Source: Melastoma dodecandrum (Eukaryota; Streptophyta; Magnoliopsida; Myrtales; Melastomataceae). Taken from it: a stretch of DNA of 64,000 nt. The notes below the pieces were generated by a model, which saw only the letters and a program-made list of their open reading frames with translations, was not told the DNA's origin and searched no databases. The DNA lies in contig JARUPY010000148.1 of NCBI GenBank assembly GCA_029817715.1, positions 62,001-126,000 of the forward strand, in the 5' to 3' direction. A program made the position numbers and the translations under genes. This document shows, one piece after another, positions 23,051 through 34,225 of the stretch. The number at the start of each line of letters is the position of its first letter. Position 1 is the stretch's first letter.

Positions 23051-26000
23051 ATGGCCGGAAGATTTCAACGCGGTATGACTCTAGACGAAGCACAAGTTGC
23101 TCGGCTTGAGGAGCAGATAGCCGATCTTCAGCAGCAACTACAGTCGTTACGGACACACCATGCATCGACTTCTCGCAGTCGAATAGAGAGCGATGATGAG
23201 GAAAACCCATGGCGTGAGGAGTCTCAACGAGGTTCTTCACCGGAGAATCGTAGACAGGAAAGAAGAGCCCCGACGATGAGCATTCAGATTCCGGAGTTCG
23301 AAGGAAACTTGGACCCCAACGAGTTCATCGATTGGATGCACACCGTGGAGCGCATCTTTGATTACGAGGAAGTGCCCGAGGATCGAAAGGTGAAACTGGC
23401 TAGCTTGAAATTGAAGAAGTACGCGAGTTTGTGGTGGGAGAACACCAACCAGCAGCGCCGTAGGGAAGGGCGTGATAAAATTCGTACGTGGTCAAAAATG
23501 AAGAGGGCCATGACGAAGAGATTTCTACCGGAGCATCATAGACGAGATCTCTACCTCAAATTGCAGTCGCTACAACAAGTCTCAAGTGTATCGGAGTATA
23601 CATGGGAGTTCGAGAGACTGTTGCTGCAATGTGATGTCCAAGAAGCCCCAGAGCAAACCATTGCCAGGTATCTTCGAGGACTTAAGCCCCAAATCGCAGA
23701 TGCCGTCGACTTACAACAATATTGGAGTTTCAACGACGTGCGAGCATTGGCGCACAAGGTGGAGCAGCAGCAAGCAAGGAGAGCGACTACCCGCCCATTT
23801 GTGAAGGCCGCGCCTTTCAACAAGGGGAGTAGCTCCCAGGCGAAGCCGCCGTCAACAACAGTGAAGAGAGCCCCACCGTCGACTACAAGACCTGAAGTCA
23901 AGTCGCACGAGCGAGACATCATTCGACGATGTTTCAAGTGCCAAGGAATAGGACATATGGCTTCTGAGTGTCCGACGAGAAGGAACGTTGTCATCAGAGA
24001 GTTATCTGATGAAGAAGAAGAGTTCGAGGAGAACGCCGACCCTGTTTGGGATGCCGAAGAGACAGAGGAGTATCCGGACGAAGGAGAACTGTTGGTCGTC
24101 CGAAAGGCTTTAAGTGTTACACCTGCGAAAGAGGAAAGTCAAAGGGAGAGCATCTTCCATACTAGGTGCACAGTCGCAGGAAAGGTATGTTTGGTGATTG
24201 TGGATAGTGGTAGATGCACCAACGCCGTGTCAAGGACGATGGTTGAAAAGCTGAAGTTGCCCATCGAAGCGCACCCACATCCCTACCATCTACAATGGCT
24301 CAACAAGGAGAGTGACGTTCGAGTCACACAGCGAGCGCGAGTTCCATTTTCCATTGGGAAGAGCTACAAGGATGAAGTCGCTTGCGACGTCATTCCCATG
24401 GATGCATGTCACCTACTATTGGGGAGACCGTGGCAGTTTGATCGACGCGCGCAACACGACGGGTATCGCAATACCTATTCCATCCACGTCGGAGAGAAGA
24501 AGGTCACTTTGATGCCCCTCACTAGTCAGCCTACAATCGCGACCCAGGATCGACTCAGCGACCAGCCTCTCAAGGGAGTTCAACTAGTTCGAGCGATTCA
24601 AGAAGGTGAGAAGGCTTATTTTGTCGTTCTTGTCGAATCCCCCCTAGGTCAAGCGACGAGCCATCCTCAAGCCGCTTCCATTCTTGAGGAGTTCAAGGAC
24701 GTATTTCCAGAGGAGCTACCAGTCGACTTACCACCGATGCGGAGCATCCAACATCAAATCGACTTGGTTCCAGGGGCGTCGCTACCAAATCGACCAGCCT
24801 ATCGATGCAATCCAGAGGAAGCAAAGGAGTTGCAGAGACAAGTCGACGAGCTTGTCAACAAGGGATCAGTTCGAGAGAGTTTGAGCCCATGTTCGGTTCC
24901 AGCCATATTGGTGCCGAAAAAGGATGGCACATGGAGAATGTGCATGGACAGTCGAGCGATCAACAAAATCACAGTAAAGTATCGCTTTCCTATCCCTCGA
25001 CTGGATGATATGTTGGATGAGTTGCATGGAGCGCAGGTGTTTTCCAAAGTGGATTTGCGAAGTGGTTATCACCAGATCCGGATGAAAGAAGGCGACGAGT
25101 GGAAGACAGCCTTCAAGACTAAGTACGGGTTGTACGAGTGGTTGGTGATGCCATTTGGATTGTCCAACGCGCCCAGCACGTTCATGCGACTAATGACCCA
25201 TGTATTGCGACCATTCATGGGGAAGTTTGTGGTCGTCTACTTCGACGATATTCTTGTATACAGCCGGAGCAATGAGGAGCATATCAATCATTTGCGAGCT
25301 GTGTTCAACACACTTCGGGAGGAAAAGCTATATGGAAATCTCAAGAAATGTGAGTTTTTCCAACCGAGTGTAATATTTCTTGGATTTGTCGTCTCAACAG
25401 AAGGAATTAAGGTGGACGAGAGCAAGATTGAAGCGATCAAGGAGTGGCCGACTCCAAGGAATTTCCGCGACATTCGCAGCTTCCATGGCTTGGCGTCTTT
25501 CTATCGGAGGTTCATTCAAGGATTTAGCTCAATCGCAGCCCCACTCACCGAATGTTTGAAGGGAGACCAATTCGAGTGGACACCAGTCGCACAAGCTAGT
25601 TTCGAGCGACTGAAGGAGTGTCTAAGCGCAGCCCCAGTTCTAGCTTTACCCGACTTTGCGAAGATGTTCGAAGTGGAATGTGATGCATCGGGAGTAGGAA
25701 TTGGAGGAGTTTTGCTGCAGGAGGGAAGACCCATCGCTTATTTCAGCGAGAAGCTTAATGGCGCCAAATTGAACTACTCGACATATGACAAGGAGTTCTT
25801 AGCAATTGTTCGAGTACTCGAGACTTGGAGTCATTACTTGCTGCCCAGAGAGTTTGTGTTGCACACCGATCATGAAGCTCTTAAGTACATCAATGGCCAG
25901 CACAAGCTTAGTCGCCGACATGCGAAGTGGGTAGAGTTTCTACAAGCATTCAACTTTGTCTTGAAGCACAAACCAGGCGCGAAGAATGTAGTCGCAGATG

Positions 26001-27379
26001 TTCTCTCGAGGAAAATGATGTTACTATCTGCGATGGAGACAAAGCTGATCGGGTTTGAGTACTTGAAGGAGTTGTACAAGGACGATGAAGATTTTGGAGT
26101 GATCTTCGTCCAATGCGCCAAGCAAGCCATCGATCGATTCCACCAGGTGAATGGATTCTTATTTCGCGACTCTAAGCTATGCGTTCCAAGGAGTTCGACG
26201 CGAGAGCTACTTATACGAGAAGTCCATGGAGGAGGAATCGCTGGGCATTTTGGAGTCGACAAGACGCTGGCAATGATACAAGAGCATTTCTATTGGCCTC
26301 GAATGGAGAAACAAGTGCGAGGACTAATCGCGAGATGTGCGACTTGCCAGCAAGCGAAGAGCCGTGTCCAACCTCAAGGCCTCTACACTCCATTGCCCGT
26401 CCCAGATCGACCATGGGAACATGTGAGTATGGATTTTGTACTAGGATTGCCAAGAACACAACGAAGAAAGGATTCGATCATGGTAGTGGTCGACCGATTT
26501 TCGAAGATGGCACATTTCATCCCATGTCAGAAAACGGACGATGCGACCAACGTAGCAGATCTGTACTTTCGAGAAGTGCTAAGGTTGCATGGAGTACCCA
26601 AGTCGATCGTTTCAGATCGCGACACGAAGTTCCTAAGCTACTTTTGGAAGACACTGTGGCACAAGTTAGGAACGAAGCTTATATTCAGCACAGCTTATCA
26701 TCCGCAAACCGATGGACAAACGGAGGTTGTCAATCGCACTATGGCTGCAATCCTTCGAACCTTGGTCTCGAAGAACCAGAAGGATTGGGACATCAAGCTT
26801 GCCCATGCTGAATTCGCATACAATCGAGCCCCGAGTTCGACAACGAAGTCATCACCCTTCAAGGTAGTTTACGGACTCGATCCTTTAGTCCCTGTTGAAC
26901 TAATGCCTGCGAGCGATTTGAGATCAGTTAGTCGAGATGCTGAAGAGCGCGCTAAGGAGATGCGATTGCTCCATGAGAAGACTCGAGCGCAGATCGAGAA
27001 GGCCAATCAACGTTACGCAGAAAGAGCCAATCGCGGAAGAAGAGTGAAGATATTTCAGCCAGGAGACTTAGTTTGGATTCATTTGCGCAAGGAGCGATTC
27101 CCAGGCAAGAGGAAGAACAAGCTCATGCCGCGCGCTGAAGGACCATTCAAGATCATCGAGCGCATCAACGACAACGCCTACAAAATTGATCTTCCAGGTG
27201 ACTATGGCGTTTCTGCCACATTCAACGTTCGGGATCTCATGCCATTTGTGGAGGATGACGACGACGAGAGTTTGAGGACAAACTCTTTTCAACAAGGGGA
27301 GGATGATACAAAGACGGACGACAACTTATCCCCGTCGACGCGCAGCAAGAGAGGAGTCACTTTACTCGCTAGCGAGTGA
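23051..27379 (+). CDS. Gag-Pol polyprotein of a CRM-like Ty3/gypsy chromovirus (intact, 1,442 aa)
   Basis: One uninterrupted frame supplies all proteins for retrotransposition. The start is the ATG at 23,051, 26 bp after the LTR; the frame stays open upstream to a TTG at 23,027, but that lies in the primer site. Gag covers about residues 1-315 and has a CCHC zinc knuckle (C294, C297, H302, C307). Protease has the active-site triplet DSG at 385-387. RT has D668 and the YFDD box at 730-733. RNase H has D878, E915, D940 and D983. Integrase has an HHCC zinc site (H1059, H1066, C1096, C1099), a D1128/D1189/E1225 triad with 35 residues between the last two, and a GPF module at 1364. No chromodomain follows; the tail is acidic, then Ser/Arg/Lys-rich. 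The last 25 codons lie in the 3' LTR. No stop, frameshift or lost catalytic residue is seen. CRM-like is favoured, Galadriel-like possible. Confidence 0.96.
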   Translation: MAGRFQRGMTLDEAQVARLEEQIADLQQQLQSLRTHHASTSRSRIESDDEENPWREESQRGSSPENRRQERRAPTMSIQIPEFEGNLDPNEFIDWMHTVERIFDYEEVPEDRKVKLASLKLKKYASLWWENTNQQRRREGRDKIRTWSKMKRAMTKRFLPEHHRRDLYLKLQSLQQVSSVSEYTWEFERLLLQCDVQEAPEQTIARYLRGLKPQIADAVDLQQYWSFNDVRALAHKVEQQQARRATTRPFVKAAPFNKGSSSQAKPPSTTVKRAPPSTTRPEVKSHERDIIRRCFKCQGIGHMASECPTRRNVVIRELSDEEEEFEENADPVWDAEETEEYPDEGELLVVRKALSVTPAKEESQRESIFHTRCTVAGKVCLVIVDSGRCTNAVSRTMVEKLKLPIEAHPHPYHLQWLNKESDVRVTQRARVPFSIGKSYKDEVACDVIPMDACHLLLGRPWQFDRRAQHDGYRNTYSIHVGEKKVTLMPLTSQPTIATQDRLSDQPLKGVQLVRAIQEGEKAYFVVLVESPLGQATSHPQAASILEEFKDVFPEELPVDLPPMRSIQHQIDLVPGASLPNRPAYRCNPEEAKELQRQVDELVNKGSVRESLSPCSVPAILVPKKDGTWRMCMDSRAINKITVKYRFPIPRLDDMLDELHGAQVFSKVDLRSGYHQIRMKEGDEWKTAFKTKYGLYEWLVMPFGLSNAPSTFMRLMTHVLRPFMGKFVVVYFDDILVYSRSNEEHINHLRAVFNTLREEKLYGNLKKCEFFQPSVIFLGFVVSTEGIKVDESKIEAIKEWPTPRNFRDIRSFHGLASFYRRFIQGFSSIAAPLTECLKGDQFEWTPVAQASFERLKECLSAAPVLALPDFAKMFEVECDASGVGIGGVLLQEGRPIAYFSEKLNGAKLNYSTYDKEFLAIVRVLETWSHYLLPREFVLHTDHEALKYINGQHKLSRRHAKWVEFLQAFNFVLKHKPGAKNVVADVLSRKMMLLSAMETKLIGFEYLKELYKDDEDFGVIFVQCAKQAIDRFHQVNGFLFRDSKLCVPRSSTRELLIREVHGGGIAGHFGVDKTLAMIQEHFYWPRMEKQVRGLIARCATCQQAKSRVQPQGLYTPLPVPDRPWEHVSMDFVLGLPRTQRRKDSIMVVVDRFSKMAHFIPCQKTDDATNVADLYFREVLRLHGVPKSIVSDRDTKFLSYFWKTLWHKLGTKLIFSTAYHPQTDGQTEVVNRTMAAILRTLVSKNQKDWDIKLAHAEFAYNRAPSSTTKSSPFKVVYGLDPLVPVELMPASDLRSVSRDAEERAKEMRLLHEKTRAQIEKANQRYAERANRGRRVKIFQPGDLVWIHLRKERFPGKRKNKLMPRAEGPFKIIERINDNAYKIDLPGDYGVSATFNVRDLMPFVEDDDDESLRTNSFQQGEDDTKTDDNLSPSTRSKRGVTLLASE
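27294..27303 (+). other. Polypurine tract (plus-strand primer)
   Basis: aaggggagga ends directly at the 3' LTR start (tgatac at 27,304). It primes plus-strand DNA synthesis in Ty3/gypsy elements. Here the tract lies within the coding frame (Gln-Gly-Glu-Asp), so it is constrained both as RNA primer and as protein code. Confidence 0.88.
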
Positions 27380-28110
27380 GCGACCAAGTCGACGCGACTC
27401 AAGGAGGTGCGACCAAGTCGACGCGACTCAAGGAGGTGCGACCAAGTCGACGCGATCAGCGACTGAGCAACGAAGAGTCGGCCAAACCAAGAGTCTCGAA
27501 GATGAAGAGCCTCGAGGAAGCTGAATCATTTCGCATTCCTCATTTATGCTTTGCATTTACTTTGTTGCATTTCCAATAAGCCATTTATGGTTCGTCCATG
27601 AATCTGGCCTTGCATGCATCTAGCCTAGGTTCATTTCGTGCATTTAAGTTCTTCTTCAGGTGTTCCCTATATAATGGGCACCTTGTACTCATTTGAAAAA
27701 ACAGCTTTTTATCAAATTATAAACCCTTATCAGACTTAGTGTCTTTTATCCGAAGTGAGTGGATTCTCCTTCAAACCTCGTTCTTCATTTGGTGGATTTC
27801 CAAGTGCGGATTGAGTAGAGTGTATCAACCGGTGGTGGTGTATCTGTATCCTCCGTGTTGTGCCTCGCCCTCGTCTTGTTCGTGGTGGTGTATCTGTATC
27901 CACGGTCAAACGAGTCTACCCGAGTCTTCTTTCACGGTGGTGCATCTGTATCCGTGGAGGTTGATCTCAACCCTTCCTTTTCATCATTCAGCCGCCTACC
28001 CCACACACTTTCCGTCCATACTGAGCGTCACTCCATTCCGCACCCTTTTCAGTGACGTTACCATTCATTTTTGGTTTAGGAATCATCTATTCCTTGCCGT
28101 CCCCGTATCA
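27304..28110 (+). repeat. 3' LTR of the nested element
   Basis: This 807-bp LTR runs from tgatacaaag to ccccgtatca. Apart from one T/A difference (27,710 versus 22,624) and one missing 29-bp unit, I see no difference from the 5' LTR. Its first 76 bp encode the last 25 residues and the stop codon of gag-pol. It should supply the polyadenylation signals of the genomic RNA, though I could not place one confidently. Confidence 0.95.
27388..27455 (+). repeat. 29-bp minisatellite in the 3' LTR, two units plus a partial one
   Basis: Units begin at 27,388 and 27,417, with a partial unit at 27,446. This is one unit fewer than in the 5' LTR and the only length difference between the two LTRs. Confidence 0.92.
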
Positions 28111-28115
28111 CTGCG
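28111..28115 (+). other. Right target-site duplication (ctgcg) of the nested element
   Basis: ctgcg directly follows the 3' LTR and matches 22,184-22,188, which confirms that the plus-strand element is a complete insertion. Confidence 0.95.
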
Positions 28116-28152
28116 CGTCGACGGGGATAAGGTGTCGTTCGTCTTTGTATCA
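28116..28152 (-). mobile_element. Solo LTR copy 1 (minus strand), distal 37-bp remnant
   Basis: cgtcgacggggataaggtgt to tttgtatca is the reverse complement of the LTR start (tgatacaaagacg...). It completes the solo LTR that begins at 21,390 and is followed by the ttggt duplication. Against the nested element's LTR start it has gaacgacacc in place of ggacgacaac. Confidence 0.92.
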
Positions 28153-28157
28153 TTGGT
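28153..28157 (+). other. Right target-site duplication (ttggt) of the outer solo LTR
   Basis: ttggt after tttgtatca matches 21,385-21,389. The monomer then continues normally with gcttccgaaattgc. Confidence 0.93.
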
Positions 28158-31100
28158 GCTTCCGAAATTGCATTTTCCGAAGCCTAAATGATCCCCAAAT
28201 GCTTCCCAAACTATTCAAAATTGGAGTTCTACATTTGGCATTCGGGTCCCTTTCTTTTGCACAATGAGGAACCCTGCGCACAACTTACGCAAGGTTGTGC
28301 ATCCCGCATGCTCCGTACATTGATGCTTCCGAACTTACATTTTCCGAAGCCAAAATGATTTCCAAATGCTTTCCAAACTATTCAAAATTGGAGTTCACCA
28401 TTTGACATTCGAGTCCCCCTCGTTTGCACACGGAGGAACCTCGCGCACAACTTATGCAAGGTTGTGCATCCCGCATGCTCCGTACCTTGGTGATTCCGAA
28501 CATCCATTTTCCAAAGCCGAAATGAACCCCAAATGCTGCCCAAACTATTCAAAATTGGAGTTCTACATTTGACATTCGGGTCCCTTTCGTTGCACAGTGA
28601 GGAACCCCGCGCACAACTTACGCAAGGTTGTGCATCCCGCATGCTCCGTACCTTGGTGCTTCCGAAATTGCATTCTCCGAAGCCTAAATGATCCCCAAAT
28701 GCTTCCCAAACTATTCAAAATTAGAGTTCTACATTTGGCATTCGGGTCCCTTTCGTTTGCACAATGAGGAACCCCGCACACAACTTACGCAAGGTTATGC
28801 ATCCCGCATGCTACGTACATTGATGCTTCCGAACTTGCATTTTTCGAAGCCTAAATGATCTCCAAATGCTTCCCGAACTATTCAAAATTGGAGTTCTACA
28901 TTTGACATTCGGGTCCCTCTCGTTTGCACACTGATGAACCTCGCGCACAACTTATGAAAGGTTGTGCATCCCGCATGCTCCGTACCTTGGTGATTCCGAA
29001 CTTGCATTTTCCAAAGCCGAAATTATCCCCAAATGCTTCCCAAACTATTCAAAATTGGAGTTCTACATTTGACATTCGGGTCCCTTTCGTTGCACAATGA
29101 GGAACCCCGCGCACAACTTACGCCAGGTTGTGCATTCCGCATGCTCCGTACCTTGGTGCTTCCGCAATTGCATTTTCCGAAGCCTAAATGATCCCCAATT
29201 GCTTCCCAAACTATTCAAAATTCCAGTTCTACATTTGGCATTCGGGTCCCTTTCATTTGCACAATGAGGAACCCCGCGCACAACTTACGCAAGGTTGTGC
29301 ATCCCGCATGCTCCGTACATTGATGCTTCCGAACTTGCATTTTTCGAAGCCAAAATGATCTCCAAATGCTTCCCAAACTATTCAAAATTGGAGCTCTACA
29401 TTTGACATTCGGGTCCCTCTCGTTTGCACACGGAGGAACCTCGCGCACAACTTATGCAAGGTTGTGCATCCCGCATGCTCCGTACCTTGGTGATTCCGAA
29501 CTTGCATTTTCCAAAGCCAAAATGATCCCCAAATGCTTACCAAACTATTCAAAATTGGAGTTCTACATTTGACATTCGGGTCCCTTTCGTTGCACAATGA
29601 GGATCCCCGCGCACAACTTACGCAAGGTTGTGCATTCCGCATGCTCCGTACGTTGGTGCTTCCGAAATTGCATTTTCCGAAGCCAAAATGATCCCCAAAT
29701 GCTTTCCAAACTATTCAAAATTAGAGTTCTACATTTGGCATTCGGGTCCCTTTCGTTTGCACAATGAGGAACTTCGCGCACAACTTATGCAAGGTTGTGC
29801 ATCCCGCATGCTCCGTACCTTGGTGCTTCCGAAATTGCATTCTCCGAAGCCCAAATGATCCCCAAATGCTTCCCAAACTATTCAAAATTGGAGTTCTACA
29901 TTTGACATTCGGGTCCCTTTCGTTGCACAATGAGGAACCCCGCGCACAACTTACGCAAGGTTGTGCATCCCGCATGCTCCGTACATTGATGCTTCCGAAC
30001 TTGCATTTTCCGAAGCCAAAATGATCTCCAAATGCTTCCCGAACTATTCAAAATTGGAGTTCTACATTTGACATTCGGGTCCCTCTCGTTTGCACACGGA
30101 GGAACCTCGCGCACAACTTATGCAAGGTTGTGCATCCCGCATGCTCCGTACATTGATGCTTCCGAACTTGCATTTTCCGAAGCCTAAATGATCTCCAAAT
30201 GCTTCCCGAACTATTCAAAATTGGAGTTCTACATTTGACATTCGGGTCCCTCTCGTTTGCACACGGAGGAACCTCGCGCACACAACTTATGCAAGGTTGT
30301 GCATCCCGCATGCTCCTTACCTTGGGGATTCCGAACATGCATTTTCTAAAGCCGAAATGATCCCCAAATGCTTCCCAAACTATTCAAAATTGGAGTTCTA
30401 CATTTGACATTCGGGTCCCTTTCGTTGCACAATGAGGAATCCCGCGCACAACTTATGCAACGTTGTGCATTCCGCATGCTTCGTACCTTGGTGCATCCGA
30501 AATTGCATTTTCCGAAGCCTAAATGATCCCCAAATGCTTCCCAAACTATTCAAAATTCGAGTTCTACATTTGGCATTCGGGTCCCTTTCGTTTGCACAAT
30601 GAGGAACCTCGCGCACAACTTACGCAATGTGGTGCATCCCGCATGCTCTGTACATTGATGCTTCCGAACTTGCATTTTCCGAAGCCTAAATGATCTCCAA
30701 ATGCTTCCCGAACTATTCAAAATTGGAGTTCTACATTTGACATTCGGGTCCCTCTCGTTTGCACACGGAGGAACCTCGCGCACAACTTATGCAAGGTTGT
30801 GCATCCCGCATGCTCCGTACCTTGGTGATTCCGAACATGCATTTTCCAAAGCCGAAATGATCCCCAAATGCTTCCCAAACTATTCAAAATTGGAGTTCTA
30901 CATTTGACAATCGGGTCCCTTTCGTTGCACAATGAGGAACCCCGCGCACAACTTACGCAAGGTTGCGCATCCCGCATGCTCCGTACATTGATGCTTCCGA
31001 ACTTGCATTTTCCGAAGCCAAAATGATCTCCAAATGCTTCCCAAACTATTCAAAATTGGAGTTCTACATTTGACATTCGGGTCCCTCTCGTTTGAACATG

Positions 31101-34100
31101 GAGGAACCCCGCGCACAACTTATGCAAGGTTGTGCATCCCGCATGCTCCGTACCTTGGTGATTCCGAACTTGCATTTTCCAAAGCCGAAATGATCCCCAA
31201 ATGCTTCCCAAACTATTCAAAATTGGAGTTCTACATTTGACATTCGGGTCCCTTTCGTTGCACAATGAGGAACCCCGCGCACAACTTACGCACGGTTGTG
31301 CATCCCATCCCGCATGCTCCGTACCTTGGTGCTTCCGAAATTGCATTTTCCGAAGCCCAAATGATACCCAAATGCTTCCCAAACTATTCAAAATTGGAGT
31401 TCTACATTTGGCATTTGGGTCCCTTTCGTTTGCACAATGAGGAACCCCGCGCACAACTTACGCAAGGTTGTGCATCCCGCATGCTCCGTACATTGATGCT
31501 TCCGAACTTACATTTTCCGAAGCCAAAATGATCTCCAAATTCTTCCCAAACTATTCAAAATTGGAGTTCTACATTTGGCATTCGGGTCCCTTTCGTTTGA
31601 ACAATGAGGAACCCCGCGCACAACTTACGCAAGGTTGTGCATCCCGCATGCTCCGTACATTGATGCTTCCGAACTTGCATTTTCCGAAGCCTAAATGATC
31701 TCCAAATGCTTCCCAAACTATTCAAAATTGGAGTTCTACATTTGACATTCGGGTCCCTCTCGTTGCACAATGAGGAACCTCGCGCACAACTTATGCAAGG
31801 TTGTGCATCCCGCATGCTCCGTACCTTGGTGATTCCGAACTTGCATTTTCCAAAGCCGAAATGATCCCCAAATGCTTCCCAAACTATTCAAAATTGGAGT
31901 TCTATATTTGACATTCGGGTACTTTTCGTTGCACAATGAGGAACCCAGCGCACAACTTACGCAAGGTTGCGCATCCCGCATGCTCCGTACATTGATGCTT
32001 CCGAACTTACATTTTCCGAAGCCAAAATGATCTCCAAATGCTTCCCAAACTATTCAAAATTGGAGTTCTACATTTGACATTCGGGTCCCTCTCGTTTGCA
32101 CACGGAGGAACCTCGCGCACAACTTATGCAAGGTTGTGCATCCCGCATGCTCCGTACCTTGGTGATTCCGAACTTGCATTTTCCAAAGCCGAAATGATCC
32201 CCAAATGCTTCCCAAACTATTCAAAATTGGAGTTCTACATTTGACATTCGGGTCCCTCTCGTTTGCACACGGAGGAACCTCGCGCACAACTTATGCAAGG
32301 TTGTGCATCCCGCATGCTCCGTACATTGATGCTTCCGAACTTGCATTTTCCGAAGCCTAAATGATCTCCAAATGCTTCCCAAACTATTCAAAATTGGAGT
32401 TCTACATTTGACATTCGGGTCCCTCTCGTTTGCACACGGAGGAACCTCGCGCACAACTTATGCAAGGTTGTGCATCCCGCATGCTCCGTACCTTGGTGAT
32501 TCCGAACTTGCATTTTCCATACCCGAAATGATCCCCAAATGCTTCCCAAACTATTCAAAATTGGAGTTCTACATTTGACATTCGGGTCCCTTTCGTTGCA
32601 CAATGAGGAACCCCGCGCACAACTTACGTAAGGTTGTGCATTCCGCATGCTTCGTACCTTGGTGCATCCGAAATTGCATTTTCCTAAGCCTAAATGATCC
32701 CCAAATGCTTCCCAAACTATTCAAAATTCGAGTTCTACATTTGGCATTCGGGTCCCTTTCGTTTGCACAATGAGGAACCTCGCGCACAACTTACGCAAGG
32801 TTGTGCATCCCGCATGCTCCGTACATTGATGCTTCCGAACTTGCATTTTCCGAAGCCTAAATGATCTCCAAATGCTTCCCGAACTATTCAAAATTGGAGT
32901 TCTACATTTGACATTCGGGTCCCTCTCGTTTGCACACGGAGGAACCTCGCGCACAACTTATGCAAGGTTACGCATCCCGTTTGCTCCGTACCTTGGTGCT
33001 TCCGAACTTGCATTTTCCGAAGCCTAAATGATCCCCAAATGCTTCGCAAACTACTCAAAATTGGAGTTCTACCTTTCACAATCGGGTCCCTTTCGTTACA
33101 CAATGAGGAACCCCGCGCAGAACTTACGCAACGTTGTGCATCGCGCATGCTCCGAACCTTGGTGCTTCCGAACTTGCATTTTCCGAAGCCTAAATGATCT
33201 CCAAATGCTTCCTAAACTATTCAATATTGGAGTTCTACATTTGACATTCGGGTCCCTCTTGTTTGCACACGGAGGAACCTCGCGCACAACTTATGCAAGG
33301 TTGTGCATCCCGCATGCTCTGTACCTTGGTGATTCCGATTTTGCATTTTCCAAAGCCGAAATGATCCCCAAATGCTTCCCAAACTATTCAAAATTGGAGT
33401 TCTACATTTGACATTCGGGTCCCTTTCGTTGCACAATGAGGAACCCCGCGCACAACTTACGCACGGTTGTGCATCCCATCCCGCATGCTCCGTACCTTGG
33501 TGCTTCCGAAATTGCATTTTCCGAAGCCCAAATGATACCCAAATGCTTCCCAAACTATTCAAAATTGGAGTTCTACATTTGGCATTTGGGTCCCTTTCGT
33601 TTGCACAATGAGGAACCCCGCGCACAACTTACGCAAGGTTGTGCATCCCGCATGCTCCGTACATTGATGCTTCCGAACTTACATTTTCCGAAGCCAAAAT
33701 GATCTCCAAATGCTTCCCGAACTATTCAAAATTGGAGTTCTACATTTGACATTCGGGTCTCTTTCGTTTGAACAATGAGGAACCCCGCGCACAACTTACG
33801 CAAGGTTGTGCATCCCGCATGCTTCGTACATTGATGCTTTCGAACTTGCATTTTCCGAAGCCTAAATGATCTCCAAATGCTTCCCAAACTATTCAAAATT
33901 GGAGTTCTACATTTGACATTCGGGTCCCTCTCGTTAGCACAAGGAGGAACCTCGCGCACAACTTATGCAAGGTTGTGCATCCCGCATGCTCCGTACCTTG
34001 GTGATTCCGAACTTGCATTTTCCAAAGCCGAAATGATCCCCAAATGCTTCCCAAACTATTCAAAATTGGAGTTCTACATTTGACATTCGGGTACTTTTCG

Positions 34101-34225
34101 TTGCACAATGAGGAACCCAGCGCACAACTTACGCAAGGTTGCGCATCCCGCATGCTCCGTACATTGATGCTTCCGAACTTACATTTTCCGAAGCCAAAAT
34201 GATCTCCAAATGCTTCCCAAACTAT

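Larger units (their letters stand above)
22189..28110 (+). mobile_element. Complete Ty3/gypsy chromovirus (CRM-like) LTR retrotransposon
   Basis: This 5,922-bp element has, in order, a 5' LTR (836 bp), an initiator-Met tRNA primer site, one intact gag-pol frame, a polypurine tract and a 3' LTR (807 bp), with ctgcg target-site duplications outside. The LTRs begin tgatac and end gtatca. They differ by one substitution (22,624 versus 27,710) and one 29-bp repeat unit, so insertion is very recent and the copy looks autonomous. The CRM-like call rests on the protein (protease and RT character, no chromodomain) and on the gag-pol frame ending inside the 3' LTR, a feature I recall for CRM-clade elements. 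Galadriel-like chromoviruses are the main alternative. The target was a solo LTR of its own family, in the opposite orientation. Confidence 0.95.

Noticed and set aside
23551..26811. Other open frames of 60-210 codons inside the element on both strands
   Set aside because: All lie in alternative frames of the intact gag-pol gene and show no domain of their own.
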